Source: Anolis sagrei (taxonomy: Eukaryota; Chordata; Lepidosauria; Squamata; Anolidae). Taken from it: DNA of 64,000 bases. The notes under the pieces were generated by a model, which made no database searches, had not been told where the DNA came from, and saw only the letters and a program-made list of their open reading frames with translations. The stretch is from positions 112,915,508 through 112,979,507 of the forward strand of contig NC_090024.1 of assembly GCF_037176765.1 (NCBI RefSeq), read 5' to 3'. The translations under genes and the position numbers were made by a program. This document shows, piece after piece, positions 47,701 to 53,800 of this stretch (position 1 is the first letter of the stretch; each line of letters opens with the position of its first letter).

Positions 47701-48375
47701 TATTATAAACCTAAATTGGAATAAAATGATTAGATACCTATGGGAAAATAGTTTAGGCACAAAAACAAAAAATACTCAAGTGTGAACATGCAATAAAATT
47801 AATTCAGAATCTTTCTATCTGGTGAGGTAGCCATCAATTGTCTTTTTTTACAAACCAAACTGCATCATGGCTCAACTTCCAAATGTACCATATTATCATA
47901 TTGGGCTTCTATTTTATAGACAGAAAAGAGGTTAATAGCAGAAACAATTGGGATATTCAGCTTGATTTCCATCACTTAGGGTCCTTCCATACAGTCATGT
48001 ACCCCAAAATATCAAGGCAGATAATCTCACAATATCTGCTTTGACTTGGATTATCTGAGTCCACACTGCCATATATTCCAGTTCAAAGCAGAAAATGTGG
48101 GATTTTATTCAGCTGTGTGGAAGGGGCCTTAGTCAAGCTAATCCCAATAGATCTTGGATGAGGATGCTCATCCAAGAGTAAATTTTATTCTGCAAGCAAA
48201 GGCACTGTGAACACTCATTTAATCCATATGGAATCAAAATAAACCACACTAAACTGCTGGTCACTCAAGCCTTAAATTGTTGAACTGAACCTTTTTTCTA
48301 TATAATTCTTTAGTGATTTACAGAGGAAGGAGAGGTGCAGATCACCACCAGGGACTTCTTGAAAAAACAGACTGA
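19606..48375 (+). CDS. FNDC7: FNDC7, fibronectin type III domain-containing protein 7, complete coding sequence in 13 exons
   Basis: Predicted secreted or extracellular protein of 829 residues; the function of the family is poorly known. Coding exons: 19606-19668, 21221-21239, 24092-24349, 29237-29491, 31227-31487, 31871-32128, 34570-34824, 36477-36734, 40052-40306, 42740-42994, 45007-45267, 46197-46226 and 48314-48375. They total 2,490 nt, all GT-AG and with a continuous frame. Residues 1-27 are a signal peptide (core [11 protein letters not shown]). Nine FN3 modules follow, one per exon, every exon 255-261 nt and phase 1-1, which indicates growth by exon duplication. Modules 5-9 carry CxP/CCP cysteines at their starts. 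Several NxS/T sequons are present. The tail VIYRGRRG is like human VIYRGKRN. As I recall, human FNDC7 is about 733 residues with eight modules, so the first module here looks extra. Intact, with no stop or frameshift. Confidence 0.95.
20392..20612. mobile_element. Foldback MITE copy
   Basis: GGCCCGTTCCACACAGCTG...CAGCTGTGTGGAAGGGGCC ends in inverted orientation, with an internal second arm start (TTCCACACAGCC near 20470) suggesting a duplicated or nested arm. Confidence 0.8.
21221..21239 (+). CDS. FNDC7: FNDC7 exon 2, 19-nt microexon
   Basis: Acceptor CTTCTTTTACAG, donor GTAAAA. Codes for VFSANT plus one nt and completes the signal-peptide region (human VASAKS). The phase fits both neighbours. 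Confidence 0.85.
21340..21500 (-). mobile_element. L2-type LINE 3' end
   Basis: (ATT)n tail at 21340-21370, then ACCCCGCTAACATCTCCTGA in reverse orientation. A short (TA)n lies at 21564-21588. Confidence 0.65.
22409..22548. mobile_element. Foldback MITE copy
   Basis: Ends GGCCCCTTCGATACTG and CGTAAAAGGGGCC. The arms hold ATAATCCAGTTCAAAGCAG and its near inverse. Confidence 0.75.
22849..23787 (-). mobile_element. Helitron (non-autonomous, CCTT-bearing)
   Basis: In plus orientation it starts A|CTAGCTGT...CATGTGTTGCTGTGGCC (3' hairpin and CTAG of a minus-strand Helitron). It ends TTTTTGAGTTATG...TTTATATAGA, which is the TC terminus. A CCTT/CTTT microsatellite occupies 22883-23540. Long Ser/Pro/Leu-rich open frames are microsatellite artefacts. 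Confidence 0.8.
22883..23540. repeat. (CCTT/CTTT)n microsatellite inside a Helitron
   Basis: About 650 bp of pure C/T sequence made of CCTT, CTTT and CCCT units. It has strong strand asymmetry and is open in several frames without being coding. Confidence 0.95.
24092..24349 (+). CDS. FNDC7: FNDC7 exon 3, FN3 module 1
   Basis: Residues 28-113, [20 protein letters not shown] to AEAHTMQLT, with the FN3 hallmarks IRW, SYRV and [11 protein letters not shown]. Phase 1-1. Not matched in the human protein I remember. Confidence 0.9.
24350..25284. other. FNDC7 intron 3, no feature recognised
   Basis: No exon or repeat family identified in this part of intron 3. Confidence 0.4.
25285..25375 (+). mobile_element. 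Sauria-type SINE fragment
   Basis: GCAGTCATGCCGGCCACATG and GGAGGTGTCTACAGACAACG match the body of the SINEs at 11271 and 35341. Confidence 0.7.
25432..26880 (+). mobile_element. L2-type LINE split by a second L2
   Basis: Left part 25432-25660 has an RT C-terminal frame ([11 protein letters not shown]-like, then [14 protein letters not shown]). Right part about 26616-26880 carries the 3' UTR and GGAGATGGAGCAGTATATAA tail. The minus-strand L2 at 25661-26615 lies between them. Confidence 0.75.
25661..26615 (-). mobile_element. L2-type LINE, RT C-terminal half
   Basis: A minus-strand open frame at 25752-26489 (245 codons) includes [61 protein letters not shown] and [16 protein letters not shown]. 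This is the classical L2 reverse-transcriptase tail. The long open frame suggests a fairly young copy, truncated at its 5' end. Confidence 0.88.
26885..27060. mobile_element. mariner-type MITE fragment
   Basis: TTCAGAAGATTTCACCCCAT and GTGGAACTAAGGATTGGTGA match the interior of the elements at 6009 and 11194. The ends are missing. Confidence 0.65.
27061..27900. other. FNDC7 intron 3, no feature recognised
   Basis: No confident repeat or exon. Confidence 0.35.
27923..28555 (-). mobile_element. L2-type LINE 3' end with RT C-terminus
   Basis: The minus strand carries LHWLPIQFQ and [17 protein letters not shown], then the tail ACCCCGCCCTTCTCAACCCC (in plus) and (ATTT)n. The same subfamily lies at 41565-42085. 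Confidence 0.8.
28556..28790 (+). mobile_element. L2-type LINE 3' end
   Basis: CCCATGTAAGCCGCTCCGAG then GGGAGATGGTGGCGGGGTAT AAATAAAG. It abuts the opposite-orientation L2 on its left. Confidence 0.7.
28790..29018. mobile_element. Foldback repeat (possible Penelope-like end), intron 3
   Basis: GTAGGTTTTTTGGGGCTATATGGCCATGGTCTAGAGGC is inverted at the other side (CCTCTAGACCATGGTCATAT). A unique tail CCATGAAAGCCTTCGACAAT follows, then (ATT/GTT)n. Copies also lie at 36255, 42533, 43302 and 60740. Confidence 0.75.
29237..29491 (+). CDS. FNDC7: FNDC7 exon 4, FN3 module 2
   Basis: Residues 114-198, [18 protein letters not shown]... with [11 protein letters not shown]. Very close to human module 1 ([18 protein letters not shown]). 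Confidence 0.95.
29770..29903. mobile_element. Foldback MITE copy
   Basis: Ends GGCCCCTTCTACACTTC and GAATGTAGAAGGGGCC-like in inverted orientation. 134 bp. Confidence 0.75.
30003..30042. repeat. (ATCT)n microsatellite
   Basis: About ten ATCT units, immediately left of a Helitron. Confidence 0.95.
30052..31024 (-). mobile_element. Helitron (973 bp) with helicase C-terminal remnant and hAT fragment
   Basis: Insertion is between A and T (A at 30051, T at 31025). In minus orientation it starts TCTAAAAATGCTC and ends with a hairpin and CTAG. The minus strand at about 30190-30250 encodes [13 protein letters not shown], matching helicase motif VI of Helitron Rep/Hel (Pif1-like QLYVALSRV). Positions 30403-30905 match one end and interior of the hAT elements at 46304 and 53210. 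Non-autonomous. Confidence 0.82.
31022..31070. repeat. (GATA)n microsatellite
   Basis: About 12 GATA units starting at the Helitron's TC terminus. Confidence 0.95.
31227..31487 (+). CDS. FNDC7: FNDC7 exon 5, FN3 module 3
   Basis: Residues 199-285, [16 protein letters not shown]... with AVYMAVGF and [19 protein letters not shown]. The donor is GTAAGG after AGAACAA. Confidence 0.95.
31871..32128 (+). CDS. FNDC7: FNDC7 exon 6, FN3 module 4
   Basis: Residues 286-371, [17 protein letters not shown]... with [19 protein letters not shown]. It lies only 383 bp after exon 5. Confidence 0.95.
32255..32366 (+). mobile_element. L2-type LINE 3' tail with (ATT)n
   Basis: CCTCATGTAATCCAATCCGA followed by GGGAGATGGTGGCGGGGTAA and an ATT run. 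In intron 6, just after exon 6. Confidence 0.65.
32758..32934 (-). mobile_element. 5S rRNA-derived SINE
   Basis: On the minus strand AAGCTAAGTAGGGTCAGC...GATTAGTACTTGGATGG matches the 5S rRNA internal promoter region (AAGCTAAGCAGGGTCGGGCC, TTAGTACTTGGATGGGAGAC). It is followed by GGTCGCCATAAGTCAACTGA, a body typical of tetrapod SINEs. Not a functional 5S gene. Confidence 0.75.
32935..33580. other. FNDC7 intron 6, no feature recognised
   Basis: No confident element or exon. Confidence 0.35.
33587..33667. repeat. (GT)n(AT)n microsatellite
   Basis: GT run followed by a long AT run, directly left of a Helitron terminus. Confidence 0.95.
33677..34541 (-). mobile_element. Helitron copy with hAT-derived interior
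   Basis: The left end AGCCGTCCC...CACGCGTTGCTGTGGCCCAG is the Helitron 3' hairpin (CTAG decayed). The right end TTTTTATTTATACAGA|T is its TC start. The interior shares the hAT-derived blocks (CTCTTTGATTGTA, TCTCTGGATGTA) of the copy at 30052. Confidence 0.75.
34570..34824 (+). CDS. FNDC7: FNDC7 exon 7, FN3 module 5
   Basis: Residues 372-456, [16 protein letters not shown]... with [19 protein letters not shown], identical to human in that stretch as recalled. A Helitron ends 28 bp upstream of the exon. Confidence 0.95.
34894..35275. mobile_element. hAT-type element, 382 bp
   Basis: The ends are CAGGGGTCCC on the left and GAAGACCCCTG on the right (inverse CAGGGGTCTTC). They are flanked by 8-bp near-duplications CTTTACAT (34886-34893) and CTCTACAT (35276-35283). 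The interior has the typical GACCAGATGTGGCCCTCCAA block. Non-coding. Confidence 0.85.
35341..35668 (+). mobile_element. Sauria-type SINE
   Basis: GGAGCCCCCGGTGGCGCAGT head, B box GGTTCGAATCC, body ACAAATGTGAGTAGATCAA, then ATGACTGGACTTAATGTCGG and ACCTTTACCT tail. Full-length copy in FNDC7 intron 7. Confidence 0.9.
35830..35936 (+). mobile_element. LINE 3' tail (L2-type) with (AAT)n
   Basis: AACCGCTACAAGTCGTTTCT then GAGGGGCGGGATATAAATAT and AAT repeats. Confidence 0.6.
36110..36250 (+). mobile_element. L2-type LINE 3' end
   Basis: GGCCTCATGTAAGCCACACC then GGGGAGATAGTAGCAGGGTA CAAATAAAG. Confidence 0.65.
36255..36390. mobile_element. Foldback repeat copy (short)
   Basis: The arms (TCTATAGGGCCATGTTCTAG and its inverse) meet directly at about 36303, without the central block present in the longer copies. 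The tail CCATGAAAGCCTTCGACAAT is kept. Confidence 0.75.
36477..36734 (+). CDS. FNDC7: FNDC7 exon 8, FN3 module 6
   Basis: Residues 457-542, [16 protein letters not shown]... with [14 protein letters not shown]. The acceptor tract is TTTCTCCCCCCAG. Confidence 0.95.
37150..37390 (+). mobile_element. L2-type LINE 3' end with (AAT)n
   Basis: TTATGTAAGCCATCCTGAGT then GGGATATAAATACC and AAT repeats. A further tail-like fragment follows to about 37,555. Confidence 0.65.
37627..37752. mobile_element. Short hAT-type MITE
   Basis: Inverted ends CAGTGGTTCTCAACCTGTGG and CCCACAGGTTGAAAACTATTG, as in MER5-like hAT elements. Confidence 0.7.
37760..38560. other. FNDC7 intron 8, no feature recognised
   Basis: No repeat or exon recognised. 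Confidence 0.35.
38680..38790. repeat. Compound microsatellite (TATG)n(TA)n(TC)n(TA)n
   Basis: Four successive simple repeats inside a Helitron. Confidence 0.95.
38793..39446 (-). mobile_element. Helitron B, nested in Helitron A, CCTT-bearing
   Basis: Hairpin GCCATGCGTTGCCGTGGCC at left, then a CCTT/CTTT tract (38816-38945), then the standard TTTTTGAGTTATG...TATAGA end at 39446. The CTAG end is degraded. Confidence 0.72.
40052..40306 (+). CDS. FNDC7: FNDC7 exon 9, FN3 module 7
   Basis: Residues 543-627, [19 protein letters not shown]... with [13 protein letters not shown]. Confidence 0.95.
40496..40635. mobile_element. Foldback MITE copy (subfamily with TATCCCAGGATC arms)
   Basis: GGGTCCTTCCATACAGGCCC...TATCCCAGGATCCGATCCC and the inverse GGGATCAGATCCTGGGATAT. 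Ends ...GAAAGCCC. Confidence 0.75.
41180..41564. other. Unidentified GC-rich segment
   Basis: GC-rich compared with its AT-rich intron. Open on the minus strand for 98 codons (41161-41457) with [20 protein letters not shown] and [17 protein letters not shown]. It directly precedes an L2 3' end. It could be part of a retroelement ORF1 or 5' region; no family is recognised. Confidence 0.35.
41565..42085 (+). mobile_element. L2-type LINE 3' end with RT C-terminus
   Basis: GACAGGGCCTTCTCGGTGGT and WIWDQAFE-like coding end, then GCCGCCCTGAGTCCCCCCTA, GGGCGGGGTAGAAG and an (AAATA)n tail. Confidence 0.8.
42533..42716. mobile_element. Foldback repeat copy next to FNDC7 exon 10
   Basis: GTTGCTGTGAGTTTTCTGGG...GCCATGTCTCAGAAGCATTC, inverted as GAATGCTTCTGGAACATGGC...AACTCACAGCAACCC, with the tail CCATGAAAGCCTTCGACAAC. 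It ends about 24 bp before the exon 10 acceptor. Confidence 0.8.
42740..42994 (+). CDS. FNDC7: FNDC7 exon 10, FN3 module 8
   Basis: Residues 628-712, [17 protein letters not shown]... with [18 protein letters not shown]. The donor GTACGT is less common. A foldback repeat ends about 24 bp upstream. Confidence 0.95.
43302..43527. mobile_element. Foldback repeat copy, best-preserved palindrome
   Basis: Near-perfect palindrome centred at about 43394. The left arm runs from TTGTAGGTTTTTCGGGCTAT to CAACC/TCTGAGG, the right arm is its inverse, and the tail is CCATGGAAGCCTTCAACAAT. Confidence 0.85.
43725..44280 (+). mobile_element. BovB (RTE) LINE 3' part
   Basis: The plus strand encodes [20 protein letters not shown] and on to [16 protein letters not shown]...[14 protein letters not shown], the conserved BovB C-terminus. 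The 3' end is AAACGACTGAACGAATGAAC AACAA. Several frame changes; 5'-truncated. Confidence 0.88.
44290..44605 (+). mobile_element. tRNA-type SINE plus adjacent tail fragment
   Basis: 44415-44605 reads AGCGTTGGACTAGACAATAG...GGAAGATAATGGCAACCCTC...TTGCCAAGAAAACTCAATTA. 44290-44375 repeats the CTTGCCAAGAAAA...GACTTGAAGGCACACAACAA tail of the same family. Confidence 0.65.
44640..45006. other. FNDC7 intron 10, no feature recognised
   Basis: No element recognised between the SINE and exon 11. Confidence 0.35.
45007..45267 (+). CDS. FNDC7: FNDC7 exon 11, FN3 module 9
   Basis: Residues 713-799, [20 protein letters not shown]... with [13 protein letters not shown] and CPKKIYS. Confidence 0.95.
45268..46196. 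other. FNDC7 intron 11, mostly featureless
   Basis: A LINE-type tail (GGTGGGATAAAAATGCCC, AAACAAATAAAT) lies at about 45285-45350. The rest is unrecognised. Confidence 0.4.
46197..46226 (+). CDS. FNDC7: FNDC7 exon 12, 30 nt
   Basis: Codes for [10 protein letters not shown] (human VTCSGSTLGM). Acceptor TTTTTTCAG, donor GTAAGT. A hAT element starts 78 bp downstream. Confidence 0.9.
46304..47205. mobile_element. hAT-type element, 902 bp, with 8-bp target duplication
   Basis: Inverted ends TAGTGTTTCTCAACCTG and AGGTTGAGAAACACTG. Target duplications ATTTAAGC (46296-46303) and ACTTAAGC (47206-47213). A G-run lies at 46335-46350. No transposase frame is recognised. Confidence 0.88.
47252..47482 (+). 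mobile_element. tRNA-derived SINE (family B)
   Basis: GAAGCCCCCGGTAGCACAGT head, B box GGTTCAAATCC, body GATGAGCTCCCTCTATCAGC, GGGCAACGTCCTTGCAGACG. Same family as 8732-8998. Confidence 0.78.
47979..48128. mobile_element. Foldback MITE with TTA target duplication
   Basis: GGGTCCTTCCATACAG...CAGCTGTGTGGAAGGGGCC, 150 bp, flanked by TTA at 47976-47978 and 48129-48131. A 3-bp TWA duplication would fit the PIF/Harbinger superfamily. Confidence 0.82.
48314..48375 (+). CDS. FNDC7: FNDC7 exon 13, C-terminal tail and stop
   Basis: Codes for [20 protein letters not shown] then TGA at 48373-48375. The tail is about ten residues longer than human as recalled. A GTAAGA at 48384 could be a donor into a further 3' UTR exon. 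Confidence 0.88.
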
Positions 48376-49390
48376 AGCAAGCTGGTAAGAATATACCTGT
48401 ATTAATATTTCCATCATTTTATTGGGACAAGTATTTAATGTTCTTGTATTGCCTTTCAATTTCATTAGATCCTAAAATGTCCAAAATTGACCTCTTTCAT
48501 ATGTTTCCTGGAGGAGTATGGGCAACTTATTTTCACTCTCCTTAGCTGCATATCCAATAACGTCATGAGCATCAGTGAACTGAAAAAAATGGTATTTACT
48601 AAACAATATGGAAAAATTTACTGAAGTATGTGCCTCTAATAACACCATTAGAAGGTTGACTTATCAAATGCAGATACTAGAGGAACCTACTCTTTGAACT
48701 GGCAATTCTAATATTTATGAAAAACAAGCCACAAATGACTTTTTTTCCTGGCAATGAACCGGATAGCCACATATAAATTAATCCAGTCTTTATTCCAGAT
48801 ATTTTATATTTCTTATACAGGTCACTAGAACAAGTCTACCAAACAAATTCTACGTTTGTGATATGATTTCTCTTTCAACACTGCATTTTGACATTATCTC
48901 ACATATAACCAGTGTAGCTACTTTTTTTCTTGCTGGAGGAAAATGTTTCAGCTCAAGCAGTGATTTCAAGTCCTTCTAAAAACCAACAGCCATAATGCCT
49001 TAAAGAAAAGGAGAATATGGAGATGGTCTGCTTGAAAATATTTTGAAGCTTGAACCTGAAGTTTACTGATTGACCTTATTTGGTTTCCCTGACTCAATTA
49101 ACTCAGTTTCTTTGTTATCATAGGGTTGTTTTACGAACGACAGAACAGTGGCATGTAAAAAAAAAACTACTGAAAAAATGTTTACATGAAGAATACAACC
49201 TTACCAGAAAATCTACACAGATATGATACATAGGTGTATCAGTCTTAACAGTGTCCCTAAGAGGTAGCATCAACCTCAGCTATGACAAAGACACCAGAAA
49301 CGAAACCATAGGCCCTGTGTTACTTTGAAAGGCTAATCTAAATGTATTATTCACTGAGTTTCACAAATAAAACTGCATTCTGAATGCTTT
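48376..49390 (+). other. FNDC7: Likely FNDC7 3' UTR with AATAAA at 49366-49371
   Basis: The first plain AATAAA downstream of the stop is at 49366-49371. No repeat is recognised between the stop and this signal. The extent of the UTR is inferred only from this motif. Confidence 0.5.
49366..49371 (+). terminator. FNDC7: Poly(A) signal of FNDC7
   Basis: AATAAA on the plus strand, about 990 bp after the FNDC7 stop codon. Confidence 0.5.
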
Positions 49391-49596
49391 CCAAGACAAG
49401 AAGTACAAATGGACACACGAGTCCTAGAACCGCGACCTTTGTGGATGTTGAATGCACATAAATATTTGAGATATAATACATGTTCAAAACCCATCCTTAA
49501 AAGCTTCTGCCATACTATTATGCAAAGCTCAGCCATGCTAATTCAGATAGAAACCATAATTCCACATCTATAAAACAAAGTAGAATTAGTGGCAGT

Positions 49597-49602
49597 TTTA
49601 TT
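49597..49602 (-). terminator. PRPF38B: Poly(A) signal of PRPF38B
   Basis: AATAAA on the minus strand, about 345 bp after the stop codon. Convergent with the FNDC7 signal at 49366. Confidence 0.55.
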
Positions 49603-49944
49603 GCCGTATATAAATTTAACCAACATGGCAAACCATGCCAAAGGGATTAGAACAGTTTCAGGACATATGTACAGATTGTACATTTCAGAAACATCTGAAC
49701 AATTTTAAAAAAATGCACGAACAGATTTGCATCATGAATGTAACTCAACAAATGGGCTGAAATAGTCAACGCGTTTAATGGGATTACAAAGGCACTTCCC
49801 TACTCAAAATAGGAAATGACAATCTGCAGCCTAAAGGGAGGTTGAAGAGTGCTCATCAACTACTGCACAATCTTAACTTTAAGAAAAAAAATAAGCAAGG
49901 TTTCAAAACATTTATAGGATTCAATGTGATCCACTTCTGAACAT

Positions 49945-50800
49945 TCATACAGTCTCATCTTTGTTTTTAGATTGTTTTTGATTCTCTCGTTCTGTGCTTT
50001 GGCTCCGGCGATCGTGTTTGTTTGAGTGGTCCTTATCACTGTGGTCATGTTTGTGGGAACGTTCTTTGCTTTTGCTACGTTTTCGCGACCTCTCTTTACT
50101 GGGGCTACGGTCTCGCTTTCGGGACTTTTCACTACTATCAGTTCTTCCTCTGCTTCTGCTTCTACTCCGTTTATTTGATTTCTCTTTACTTTCACTCTTG
50201 TGTTTACTCAATTTCTCTTTACTCCTGCTCCTGCTGTGCTTGCCAGCATTCCTACTCACACTTCTACTTCTATGCTTCCGATCCCTACTTCGGCTCCTGC
50301 TGTGTCTCCTCTCTTTTTTGGAATCCCTCTTCTCCTCTCTATGTCTCCTTTCATCTTTTTCATCTTTGTGCCTCCTCTCATCTATTTCACTTTTGCTTTT
50401 TCTGTCTTTTGATTTTTCTCTTGAGCGATCTCTCTCTCTGGATCGCTCTCTCTCCCTTTCAATGCCTCTGTCTTTATCATAGTCACGCTCCTTCTTTCTA
50501 CTGCGTTCATTTTCTTTCTCCCTCTCTCTGTCCCGCTCTCTTCTGTCTCCTTTCCGGTCACGGCTTCGACTCCTGTGCCTCTCTCGGCTTCTGCTTCGAC
50601 GACGTTCCAACGTTCGATCAGAACTTCTGGACTGTCGCCTCTCCCTGTCTCTCTCCTTGGCTTCACGTTCTAGCCTTTGCCGCTCTCTTTCTCTTTCCAA
50701 TTCTCTATCAAAACTGGATGATCCACGGCCTTCTCGGTGACGACTTCTGCTTCTTGATCTTCTAGGTGACCTCCTGGGACTCAAGGACCTCCTTGGAGAC
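49945..50800 (-). CDS. PRPF38B: PRPF38B exon 6 (RS domain and stop)
   Basis: 856 nt. Encodes SPRRSLSPRRSPRRSRSRSR and about 250 more Arg/Ser/Glu/Asp/Lys-rich residues, ending SKNKDETV, TGA at 49947-49945. The opposite strand is open only as a compositional shadow. Confidence 0.95.
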
Positions 50801-53800
50801 CTACATGAAAACAAACGCTTAAGAAATTCAGTTTTTCTAACAAGGATTCCAGCAAGGATTTATCTTTTCCTTATTTTGCAGCCATTTATAACAGTGGTAT
50901 TCTTGTCAAATTTATAGATGTTAATAACGACTCCAATATTTTGTTAATGACTCCAATATTTTGTTAATAACTACTCAAATATTTTGTTAATAACGACTCG
51001 ACTCCAATATTTGTTGGGCCTTTGACATGGATAGAAATAACTGCATTACATCTTGCATAATGTATAGAAGGGCAAACAGAAATAGATGACAGAGTTTTTT
51101 TTACATTTTTTTGGAGAATCATTAATCCTGTTGATTGTTTGGATTCATTAAAAAATTATTAAAAGTAATTATCGAACAAAGCAACAGTGCATTTTCAAGA
51201 TAGCTTAGAACGGGTTCAATTGTTATATGATGAACTGCTCTCATTACCTAATTTGAAAACTCTGGGAGAGCAGAGGATCCTAATACAGGCTATAAATGCC
51301 TGGAATCACTCCATCCCATATAATGGAAATTGAGAGTGCATGTGACAGCAGATTTCCCAGCTTAAATTTTGCTTCAGCAATGAAAACCGTAGAAGCTCAT
51401 CTTCTATATGAGAATACTATCATCTTCATAAAGGGATGTGTAAGGATTACTGAGACAATATGAAGCTATTCGAACATTTCAGACTGCTATTGTTTTAGAA
51501 GGCAGTGTTTTAAGGATGTAATATAATAATAATAATAATAGTAATAATAATAATACTTTATTTATACCCCGCCACCATCTCCCCAAGGGACTCGGAGCGG
51601 CTTACATGAGGCCAACCTCAACAGTACACATCAATAAACAAAAGCAATAAACAAAAGCAATAAATAAAATACAATTAATATAAATCACATATAAAGGACA
51701 GGATATTTTGATTATGTGAAATTACAAAAGTAAGAACATGTCTGTTAAGCAAATATTTTTTAAAGTTAATGTATAACCTTGAACGTCTACGCTCTGCATG
51801 TCTGTCTACTTCTTCTACTCCTTCCTTGCCATCCTTCTTGATTTTTCTAGGTCTGGCTTTTATTTGTTGATCTATGTTCTTCTGGACTGGTACAGGAATT
51901 CTTGGAAATAACGTAGAAAACCATTCAAGCTTAGTAAGGAAGGAACGCAGCATTTCTCCAATGGTCATGACACAACCACCACCAGCTTTCACATCGAGAT
52001 CCTTCATAAAGCAAACACAAAACAAAACAAATTCTGATTGTGATAAACAACCTATTATTTGTTTTTCAAACAACACGGCTACCCTAATTGCCATCTTCTA
52101 AGTTTCAAATACGATGACTATAAGGTTTCTTTTGCTGTAAAGTTGTCGCCTCTGAATATCAACTCTTGTAACCTTTGCATTTGGCCATATGTTACAGCCT
52201 AGGAGGTTGATTTAATGAAAATGCATGCAGGTGCATATACCAATCCTGCTGCTGGATAGTAAAGGGTCTGTTGCTTAACCGATTAACATGAAATCCCTCT
52301 ATTCCGCTGTTTCGGGTGCTACCATCTTGTTATGCTACTGCACAAAATGGAACATAATTTGGTCTAAATTAAAACCTCATTTTGAGGATTGCAGTCACAA
52401 CTCAGCACTGTGGCCTAACTAAAAGTGATCAGAAAAGGCTGTAGTACAAATGGACTCCATCTACATTGGAAGCAATAGCAAACCAACTGCCATGAAGCAG
52501 TGATGTTTCTAATTTAGAGTTATGCAAAAAATAAATAAAGGAACAAATAATTGGAAACTCATAATCCATGATGACCATTGTCTCGGAAAAGGGTCATTAC
52601 CGCATGAAGGCCTTCTTGCTATGCCCTCTCACAGCTCAGGACATGTTAGTCAGCTATTGTCAGGCCCAAACCTATAGTGCAAGCACACAAGGAAAGTGAG
52701 ATTTGTTATCTACAACAGAAGAGAAAATCTAAATGTAAAACTGCTTGCACTCACACACACTTAAGTGCTCAGATACACAGTTTTTCCAAATAAAATGGCT
52801 AGACAGAGATCTAAAGATCTAAAGAAGCTGAAATGTGGTACCTGAAAGGTACATTCAGAAATAGTGTATTTAACAAATATCGGAATTAGTCAAACCATTA
52901 ACCGGTTTAGGCAGATGCACTGAGAGAGCATACTGATCTACTTTCACATCTTCAAAAGTGAAGAACTGGGAAAAACAGAGCAGTTTGATCTACTTTTGGT
53001 AAATCTTCAGCAGTGGTGGAACGAGGGAAATACAACACATGGAAATTCTCTCTCAGTGCTACTGCATTTTAATCTAATTATATGGTAAACAGCAAAAATG
53101 AAATTCTAAGCCAGATATGAAGAGACTGAGTGCCTATATCTCATTAAAACCTTTTTTAAAAACCCAAAGTCTATTGTAGTAGGAATTAGAACATCAGGTT
53201 ACTCTACAACAGTGGTTCTCAACCTTCTTAATGGCGTGACCCCTTAATACAGCCCCCCATTTTGTGGTGACCCCCAACCATAAAATTATTTTCGTTGCTA
53301 CTTCGTAACTGTAATTTTGGCTACTGTTATGAATAATAGAATCAGAATCATAGAATTGGAAGAGGCCTCATGGGCCATCCAGTACAACCCCCTGCCAAGA
53401 ATCAGGAATATTTGAATATTCAAAGCACCCCTGGCAGATGGCCATCCACCCTCTGTTTAAAATGTAATGTAAATATCTGATATTCAGAATGTATTTTCAT
53501 TCACCGGACCAAATTTGGCACAAATACCTGATACGTCCAAATTTGAATATTGGTGGGGTCGGGGGCTGGATTGATTTTTATCATTTGGGAGATATAATTG
53601 CTGGGATTTATAGTTAACCTGCAATCAAAGAGCATTCTGAATTCCACCAATGATGGAATTGAACCAAACTTGGCACAAAATACTCCCACGACAAACAGAA
53701 AATACTGGAAGGATTTTATGAGCACGGACCTTGGGTTTTGGCGTTGTAGTTCACCCACATCCAGAGAGTACTGTGGACTCAAACAATGATGGATCTGAAC

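Noticed and set aside
49994-50765. Plus-strand Leu/Ser-rich frames of 162 and 247 codons
   Set aside because: Antisense shadow of the Arg/Ser-rich PRPF38B exon 6.
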